64,000 nucleotides of DNA. Source: Psychrobacter sp. 4Dc (GTDB lineage: Bacteria; Pseudomonadota; Gammaproteobacteria; Pseudomonadales; Moraxellaceae). The position numbers were made by a program, and so were the translations under genes. The stretch lies in contig NZ_PJAT01000050.1 of assembly GCF_002836715.1 (NCBI RefSeq), positions 1 through 64,000 on the forward strand. Reading direction: 5' to 3'. Below, one piece after another: positions 57,894 through 64,000 of this stretch. How positions within the stretch are numbered: the stretch's first letter is position 1; each line of letters begins with the position of its first letter. Under the pieces are notes generated by a model. The model searched no databases, was not told the origin of the DNA, and saw only the letters and a program-made list of their open reading frames with translations.

Positions 57894-58702
57894 TTTTATA
57901 CCAATATCCTCAATCGGCTGCCGTTGATAGACCCATACCCAAAAACAAGCTCTATGAGCAAGGCGCTGCTAACAGTAAGCTTAAGCAAAAGTTTATCGAT
58001 GAAGTGGCAAAAATCACTTGGGCATATAAGCTCTCTGCTGGCTCGCTAAATATTCAAACCGATACTCTGTTTCAAGAAGTGCAGATATTTAGAATTGTCG
58101 CTCGCACTGCTGACATTGACTTAAGTATACTCAAGTACATTGATAAGCTGATAACAACTCCCGTTATTTTTGAGATCATCCATAATGATCGGGTCAAAGT
58201 TATTGCTGCTTACAAGCGTGCGAGCCAAGCAGATAAGTCAAAAATCGTGCTAAATAAATACTATAGCTCAGAATGGCTCGCCAGCGATCAACGTGAGCCG
58301 TTACCATTGATACTTAATCTGACTGACCTATATACCCATCTGATTGAGCAATTGCTGCCTAGTATTGCTAATGATGCTGTGACGGATAAGCTTACTAATA
58401 CGCCAAAGCCATCTAGTCAGCACATTAAGCCAGAGACCATTGAGGGTAACACGCCTTCTACTGAAGTGAGTATCGTTGCAAAAGCAGAACTGAAGCCGAC
58501 AGCTACCGTCTCTATCAGTACCACAACGAGTATAGAAGATAAGCTCAAGCACGTGCAGCAAGTCGAGAGCCTGACAAAGCAAGTCGAGCAACTTCAAAAA
58601 AAGGTCAAAAAAGAGCCACAGTTCAACCGTAAAGTTGAGCTTAATATGCGTTTACATAAACTTAAAGAGCAGCTCAATCAGCTCATTAATAAAGCCCATT
58701 AA
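57890..58702 (+). CDS. DUF4391-like protein with C-terminal coiled coil
   Basis: 270-residue protein of unknown function. The N-terminal ~155 residues (LYQYPQSAAVDRPIPKNKLY, KITWAYKLSAGSLNIQ, TPVIFEIIHNDRVKVIAAYK) look like DUF4391, a family seen near restriction systems. A Pro/Thr-rich linker and a heptad coiled coil (VESLTKQVEQLQKKVKKEPQ) follow, suited to oligomer or partner binding. Starts inside the helicase stop (ATGA overlap) and precedes mod by 76 bases. Likely an accessory or bridging subunit; this is inference. Confidence 0.72.
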   Translation: MILYQYPQSAAVDRPIPKNKLYEQGAANSKLKQKFIDEVAKITWAYKLSAGSLNIQTDTLFQEVQIFRIVARTADIDLSILKYIDKLITTPVIFEIIHNDRVKVIAAYKRASQADKSKIVLNKYYSSEWLASDQREPLPLILNLTDLYTHLIEQLLPSIANDAVTDKLTNTPKPSSQHIKPETIEGNTPSTEVSIVAKAELKPTATVSISTTTSIEDKLKHVQQVESLTKQVEQLQKKVKKEPQFNRKVELNMRLHKLKEQLNQLINKAH

Positions 58703-58778
58703 TAAAACTTATTCAAAAATAATGGCTACAACCAATTGTCGTACTTTATTCATACTCACCAGATTTAGGAAGACCTAG

Positions 58779-60818
58779 ATGACTAACACTGCCCAAGCAA
58801 ACCAACCTGATAACGATTCTCTCGACATGCACAGCCCTAACCTAGTCGATGACAATGTGCAAAAAATCATGGCGCTATTTCCCAACTGTATCACTGAGTC
58901 AAAAGACGATAATGGTAATCTAAAAAAGGCTGTAGATTTTGATTTGCTGCGTCAAGAGCTGTCACAGTCATTGGTTGAGGGTGGTCAAGAACGCTATCGT
59001 TTAGACTGGCCAGGTAAGCGTCAAGCAATATTAGAAGCCAACTCCCCTATTGCTAAAACGCTACGTCCTGCGCGGGAGGAGAGTGTGAACTTTGACACCA
59101 CTGAAAATCTATTTATAGAAGGTGATAACTTAGATGCTCTAAAGTTACTGCAAGAGAGCTATTTGGGTCAGGTCAAGATGATCTATATAGATCCACCCTA
59201 TAACACAGGCAGTGACTTCATTTATAAAGATGACTTTTCTGAAAACACATCAGACTTCTTAGAGCGTTCTGAGCAAGTTGATGAGGAAGGTAATCGACTG
59301 ATAGATAACTATGAGCTTAACTCCGAAACCAATGGACGCTTTCATTCTGACTGGTTAACGATGATGTATAGTCGTATAAGATTGACTAAAAGCCTACTAA
59401 AAGAAGACGGTGTCATTTTTGTGAGCTGTGATGAAAATGAACATGCTAAATTAAAGCTGATTCTTGATGAAACCTTTGGTCAGAATAACTTTATTGCTGA
59501 TTTAGTATGGGCAGGCGGGCGAAAAAATGACTCCCAGCATATCTCTGTTTCACACGAATATATAATTTGCTATGTGAAGAGCTTAAGCTATCTCAAAAAC
59601 AAAAAAATAATCTGGAGGCAAAAAAAGAAAGGTTTAGATAATATCTATAAAAAAGCAAACAAATTAAAAAAAGAGTTTAAAAATGATTATCAAAAAATAC
59701 ATGAAGAGTTAAAAAATTGGTATAAAAATTTAGCAGATGGTGACCCTTCTAAGGATCATAAGCACTATAGTCATATGGATAAAAACGGAATTTATTTTGC
59801 ATCAGATATATCATGGCCTGGTGGTGGCGGACCAAAATATGAGGTTTTACATCCAATAACTCAGCAACCAGTTAAAGTTCCTTCTAGAGGATGGGTTACT
59901 AACTCTCAGGCAAAAATGAAAGAATGGATTGATAATGGACTTGTACATTTCGGTATCGATGAAAATTATGTTCCATGCTTAAAAACGTACTTAAAGGACA
60001 AAGAGGTACAAACTCCCTACAGTGTATTTTACCAAGACGGCAGAGCCGCTTCAAAAAGACTAACTCAACTAATGGGTAATAATGTATTTCCTTACCCCAA
60101 AGATGAAGAAATAATTAGTGAGTTAGTAAGTATGGTTACTAGTGAAAACGACATAGTTATAGATTTCTTCGCTGGTAGCTCGACTACCGCTCACTCTATA
60201 ATGAGATCAAATTTTGAAAATAGTGAAGAACGTAAATTTATTATGGTTCAGCTAGATGAGCCAATTGATCCGAACAAACAAAAAGACGCTTATGAATTTT
60301 GTTTAGATAATAACTTTAAACCTAATATCGCTGAAATATCCAAGGAACGTATTCGCCGAGCTGGTCAAAAAATCTTGGCAGACAATCAAGATAAAGACGG
60401 TATTGAAGACTTAGATATTGGCTTTCGCGTGCTTAAAATCGACAGCACTAATATGAAAGACGTCTATTACACACCTGATAACTATGAACAGGCTGCATTA
60501 GATCATCTTGAATCTCATATCAAAGAAGACCGCACTGGGGAGGACTTGCTATTTCAAGTTATGCTCGATTGGGGTGTGCCTTTATCCTTACCTATCGAAG
60601 TCAAAGACATTCAAGGCAGCTCAGTCTATTACGTGGGTATAGATAGCTTGGTCGCTTGTTTTGATACGCTAACGACTGATTTAATAGATGAGATATCAAA
60701 GGATAAGCCACTTAAATTTGTCTCAAGTGAGCTGGCGATAGCTCATGACCAAGACAAAACCAATATTAAAGCACGTTTTGCGCAACTGTCACCTGATACG
60801 CAAGTGGAATTCATCTAA
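58779..60818 (+). CDS. mod: Type III restriction-modification methyltransferase subunit (Mod)
   Basis: N6-adenine methyltransferase that sets specificity and protects host DNA. The 679-residue product has the beta-class motif order: DPPYNTGSD (D138) first, SAM-binding DFFAGSSTTAHS (D462) later, with the target-recognition region between. That middle part, about residues 254-354, is Lys/Asn-rich and encoded by very AT-rich DNA (64 G+C in 240 bases at 59581-59820), unlike the flanks. Res follows 11 bases after its stop. Start has AGGAAG. Confidence 0.93.
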   Translation: MTNTAQANQPDNDSLDMHSPNLVDDNVQKIMALFPNCITESKDDNGNLKKAVDFDLLRQELSQSLVEGGQERYRLDWPGKRQAILEANSPIAKTLRPAREESVNFDTTENLFIEGDNLDALKLLQESYLGQVKMIYIDPPYNTGSDFIYKDDFSENTSDFLERSEQVDEEGNRLIDNYELNSETNGRFHSDWLTMMYSRIRLTKSLLKEDGVIFVSCDENEHAKLKLILDETFGQNNFIADLVWAGGRKNDSQHISVSHEYIICYVKSLSYLKNKKIIWRQKKKGLDNIYKKANKLKKEFKNDYQKIHEELKNWYKNLADGDPSKDHKHYSHMDKNGIYFASDISWPGGGGPKYEVLHPITQQPVKVPSRGWVTNSQAKMKEWIDNGLVHFGIDENYVPCLKTYLKDKEVQTPYSVFYQDGRAASKRLTQLMGNNVFPYPKDEEIISELVSMVTSENDIVIDFFAGSSTTAHSIMRSNFENSEERKFIMVQLDEPIDPNKQKDAYEFCLDNNFKPNIAEISKERIRRAGQKILADNQDKDGIEDLDIGFRVLKIDSTNMKDVYYTPDNYEQAALDHLESHIKEDRTGEDLLFQVMLDWGVPLSLPIEVKDIQGSSVYYVGIDSLVACFDTLTTDLIDEISKDKPLKFVSSELAIAHDQDKTNIKARFAQLSPDTQVEFI

Positions 60819-60829
60819 GGAGCTCAGTC

Positions 60830-63800
60830 ATGAAAATTGAATTTAAAGAGCTCCAATACCAGCTTGACTCGGTTAATGCTGTTGCAGATTGCTTTATCGG
60901 ACAACCCAAAGAGATTGCGCAGCGATATACTATTGACCAAGGTAAGCAAAACCTATTACCTGAGCCAAAAGGCGAAAACTTATCCTTATTCACCAATGAC
61001 GAGCTGGCTAGTACTGGGCAATCCTCATTATTCGATGAGCTACATATCGGCTATGCCAATGCGCCTATTGACGACCCCTCAAAAGTATTAGAGAACATAA
61101 AACGTGTGCAGGCAAGCCAAGGCTTGCCACAGTCATCTGAGCTAATCACGGATGACACCTCTAGTAAAGGTGGTAAAGGGCAGAACCTAACCACTAGTGC
61201 TATCAATCTAAACATTGAGATGGAAACGGGTACGGGTAAAACCTATTGCTATATCCGCTCTATGATGGAGCTGAATAAGCGTTATGGGTGGTCAAAATTT
61301 ATTATCGTCGTACCAAGCATTGCTATCCGTGAAGGCGTAGCAAAAACCTTTGAGATGACGGCTAATCACTTCCAAGAAAAGTTTGGCAAAAAGCCCAGAT
61401 CGTTTATTTATAACTCTGACCAGTTGCATGAGCTTGAAACTTTTAGCTCAAGCTCAGATGTTTGGGCAATGATTATTAACGTTCAAGCTTTTAACACCAT
61501 AAAACAAGGCGCTAACAATAAAGCCGCCCGTAAGATTTATGCCGAAATGGATGACTTTGGCTCACGTCGTCCTATCGATGTGATACGTCGCAACCGCCCT
61601 ATTCTCATTCTGGATGAACCTCAGAAAATGCAGTCTAAGAACACGTTAGAGAGCCTGAGTTATTTTAATCCTTTATTCATCATGCGTTATTCAGCTACCC
61701 ATAAGCGCGACTACAATCTGGTTTATCGCTTAGACGCGCTAGATGCCTACAATCAAAAGCTAGTTAAAAAAATTACCGTCAAAGGTGTTGAGGTTAAGGG
61801 CTTATCAGGTGCTCATAGCTACTTGTATTTACAAGATATAGAAGTGTCTTCATCAGACCCTACTGCTAGGCTTGATATAGAAGAAAAAACCAAATCAGGC
61901 GTCAAACGTCGTATTCGTCGTGTTAAAAAAGGTAGTGATCTATACACACTATCCAATCAAGCTGAACAATACAAAGACCGTTACGTCGTCGCTGAAATAG
62001 ACGCTCGCGATCAGTCTTTAACCTTTACCAATGGTATCAAAATCCATGTTGGTGAGGCACTAGGTCAAATCGATGAAAAATTGATGCGCACTATTCAGAT
62101 ACGAGAGACTATTCGCGCTCACTTAGAAAAAGAAAGGGTACTATTCAATCAAGATATAAAGGTACTGAGCTTATTCTTTATTGACGAAGTAGCCAAATAC
62201 CGTCAATACAATGAACAAGGCAATCGTGTTGATGGAGAGTATGCGCAGATATTCGTTAAGCAGTATCAACAGTTGGTCGATGAAATGGTAGGTCTAAATA
62301 TAGAAAACGATGCTTATCTTAACTATCTAAGTGAGATTGACGTCGATCGCACTCATAATGGCTACTTCTCACTGGATAAAAATAAGCATATGGTTGATCC
62401 TACAACCAAAAACTTTGTAGATGAAGAGCTGGGCGGTAAAGTCAGTCTTACAGATGATATCGACGCTTATGACCTTATTTTAAAAGATAAAGAAAGCTTA
62501 CTGTCCTTTCCGGAGCCAAACGACTCAGAAGAGACACGCCATAAGAAAAATGTCCGCTTTATCTTCTCACATTCTGCCCTAAGAGAAGGCTGGGATAATC
62601 CTAACGTATTTGTCATTTGTACCTTAAAACATTCTGAAAACACCATTTCTCGCCGACAAGAAGTAGGACGAGGCTTGCGTTTGGCAGTACGCAAAGATGG
62701 TTTGCGTATGGATGCCAATCACTTGTCCAAAGGTGATATTCATCTTATAAACAATCTTACCGTTGTCACTAACGAAAGCTACACCGACTTTGTGACTAAC
62801 TTGCAAAAAGAGCTGGCAGCAGCTTTATCTAGTAGACCTACTAAAGCCACAAAAGACTATTTTTATAATAAAGTACTAACGCTAGATGATGGTAGCAAGC
62901 ATGAGGTAAGCGAGCGTGACGCTGATATGATTGTCCATTATCTTATTAAAAATGATTACATAGATTTTGATAAACATATCACAGATAGCTATCATGAAGC
63001 CGTTAACAGTGATAGCTTAGCACCGCTACCAGAGGCACTTATACCTTTGACGGATCAAATCGTAAAATTAATCGGCGGTATCTTTAATCCCAAAGACCTT
63101 GAAGATATGACCGAGAATGATAACAAGACAACACCCAATCCCATCAATGAGAATAATTTTAAGAGAAAAGAATTCTTAGAGTTATGGAATCGTATTAATC
63201 ACAAGGCAGTATTTGAGATTAAGATCGATAGTGAAAAACTTATAGCGCAGAGCATTCAGTATATTGAAGCAGCAGCAAAACAAAGGAATAACAACTTTGT
63301 AGAATCACTTAGCTATAAGCTCGCTCAATCTACTCAGCGCGATACTATCACTCATGAAGAACTGACCGCTAGGCAGTCATTTAGCAACCCTACCACCTCG
63401 ACTGAATCAGCAGATGTTTCTATACGTTCACAAGTGAAATACGACTTAATAGGCTCACTGAGTGAACAGACGGATCTTACCCGTCGTAGTATCGTGGCTA
63501 TTTTAAAAGGTATCAACAACGCAATTTTTGCGCAGTTCAAAAATAACCCTGAGGCTTTCATCCGTGAGGTAGCTCGCCTTATCAACGAAGCACGTATCAA
63601 GATGGTTATCCAAGGACTTACTTATTATACGACCGACCAGACCTACCCGATTAATGAGATTTTTGTGTCTAATCAGAAAATCCCTAGCGACTCACTAAAA
63701 GTTAGTCGACATGTTTTTGACTATGTTGCGACGGACTCAAGCATTGAAAAACGATTTGCTCAGGAGCTGGAAGGTGCTATTGACGATGTAGCGGTATATG

Positions 63801-64000
63801 CCAAGCTGCCTGATAGATTCAAAATACCAACCCCTGTGGGCGACTACAATCCTGACTGGGCCATTGCATTTAACGAAGGTAAAGTGCGTCATATTTATTT
63901 TGTGGCTGAAACCAAAGGCTCAATGCTAGACGCGGATTTGCGCGAAAAAGAAAAGTATCGGATAGAGAGTGCTACATGCTTCTTTGATGCATTAAACTTA
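60830..64000 (+). CDS. res: Type III restriction subunit (Res), 3' end beyond the window
   Basis: Helicase-nuclease partner of Mod. 1057 codons are open to the window edge, close to the family's full length. Walker A is METGTGKT (K137), motif II LILDEPQK (D262, E263), with RYSATHKRDYN, SALREGWDNPNVF and RRQEVGRGLRL (motif VI). The C-terminal nuclease site is P1008-D1009, 17 residues, E1027-T-K1029, the PD-ExK signature. All active-site residues seem intact. ATG 60830 follows AAGGAGC. Only the last residues are missing here, so disruption further on cannot be excluded. Confidence 0.93.
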   Translation, partial: MKIEFKELQYQLDSVNAVADCFIGQPKEIAQRYTIDQGKQNLLPEPKGENLSLFTNDELASTGQSSLFDELHIGYANAPIDDPSKVLENIKRVQASQGLPQSSELITDDTSSKGGKGQNLTTSAINLNIEMETGTGKTYCYIRSMMELNKRYGWSKFIIVVPSIAIREGVAKTFEMTANHFQEKFGKKPRSFIYNSDQLHELETFSSSSDVWAMIINVQAFNTIKQGANNKAARKIYAEMDDFGSRRPIDVIRRNRPILILDEPQKMQSKNTLESLSYFNPLFIMRYSATHKRDYNLVYRLDALDAYNQKLVKKITVKGVEVKGLSGAHSYLYLQDIEVSSSDPTARLDIEEKTKSGVKRRIRRVKKGSDLYTLSNQAEQYKDRYVVAEIDARDQSLTFTNGIKIHVGEALGQIDEKLMRTIQIRETIRAHLEKERVLFNQDIKVLSLFFIDEVAKYRQYNEQGNRVDGEYAQIFVKQYQQLVDEMVGLNIENDAYLNYLSEIDVDRTHNGYFSLDKNKHMVDPTTKNFVDEELGGKVSLTDDIDAYDLILKDKESLLSFPEPNDSEETRHKKNVRFIFSHSALREGWDNPNVFVICTLKHSENTISRRQEVGRGLRLAVRKDGLRMDANHLSKGDIHLINNLTVVTNESYTDFVTNLQKELAAALSSRPTKATKDYFYNKVLTLDDGSKHEVSERDADMIVHYLIKNDYIDFDKHITDSYHEAVNSDSLAPLPEALIPLTDQIVKLIGGIFNPKDLEDMTENDNKTTPNPINENNFKRKEFLELWNRINHKAVFEIKIDSEKLIAQSIQYIEAAAKQRNNNFVESLSYKLAQSTQRDTITHEELTARQSFSNPTTSTESADVSIRSQVKYDLIGSLSEQTDLTRRSIVAILKGINNAIFAQFKNNPEAFIREVARLINEARIKMVIQGLTYYTTDQTYPINEIFVSNQKIPSDSLKVSRHVFDYVATDSSIEKRFAQELEGAIDDVAVYAKLPDRFKIPTPVGDYNPDWAIAFNEGKVRHIYFVAETKGSMLDADLREKEKYRIESATCFFDALNL

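Larger units (their letters stand above)
52905..64000 (+). mobile_element. Left end of a tRNA-Leu genomic island carrying a type III-based defence cluster
   Basis: A P4-type integrase gene starts 165 bases after tRNA-Leu, on the same strand, followed without other housekeeping genes by helicase, DUF4391-like, mod and res genes. Integrase next to a tRNA 3' end is the standard layout of an integrated island. The right boundary and second attachment copy lie beyond the window, so size and full cargo are unknown. Confidence 0.75.

Noticed and set aside
52905-64000. DISARM or BREX system
   Set aside because: A helicase and a methyltransferase are present, but no DUF1998 protein, PglZ or BrxL-like gene is seen; the methyltransferase and nuclease are clearly type III Mod and Res.
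1-64000. CRISPR array or insertion sequence
   Set aside because: No regularly spaced repeats of 24-40 bases and no transposase-like product were seen; the only mobile-element gene recognised is the integrase.

Overview
The window looks like chromosome from a gammaproteobacterium of the family Moraxellaceae, most likely Psychrobacter. This is inferred from gene content and order (leuC-leuD-lipoprotein-leuB with a divergent LysR gene, petABC-sspA-sspB, uup-slyX, paired FadL porins, a FimV protein split in two) and from moderate-to-low GC codon use. No rRNA is present, so the genus is an inference.

Layout. 1-8.5 kb: housekeeping genes on the plus strand: dinB, queA, a two-gene FimV pair, an asparaginase-like gene, truA and infA. 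8.8-15.8 kb: an L,D-transpeptidase gene whose 3' end carries a 25-bp tandem duplication, then the leucine operon on the minus strand (leuC, leuD, a lipoprotein gene, leuB) and a divergent lysR. 16.2-21.8 kb: putP, two paralogous FadL-type outer-membrane channel genes, slyX. 21.9-28.4 kb: ABC-F gene uup, the cytochrome bc1 operon petABC, sspA and sspB. 28.5-32.1 kb: dcd, a DUF2804-like gene, an unknown gene and the Fe-S carrier gene mrp, all minus. 32.3-38.1 kb: a ketone-body/3-hydroxybutyrate block (bdh, scoB, scoA, atoE-like) facing away from a GntP-type permease gene across a spacer with a 28-bp inverted repeat. 38.5-46.1 kb: metG, a small His/Gly-rich periplasmic protein, and an ABC importer with two paralogous lipoprotein binding proteins. 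46.3-52.4 kb: a YdeP/FdhF-type molybdenum oxidoreductase with FdhD, then a sodium:solute symporter followed by a 44-residue small membrane protein.

52.6-64 kb: tRNA-Cys and tRNA-Leu(UAA), followed immediately by a P4-type tyrosine integrase and a tightly packed four-gene cluster: a large SNF2-type helicase, a DUF4391-like protein, a type III DNA methyltransferase (Mod) and a type III restriction subunit (Res) that runs off the window. This is the left end of a tRNA-Leu genomic island with a defence cargo, and it is the most interesting part of the window. The core is an ordinary type III restriction-modification pair. The two extra genes, one overlapping the other by 4 bases, suggest an expanded type III system with two separate ATPase motors. 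The putative target-recognition part of mod is much more AT-rich than its flanks, as expected if sequence specificity had been swapped by recombination.
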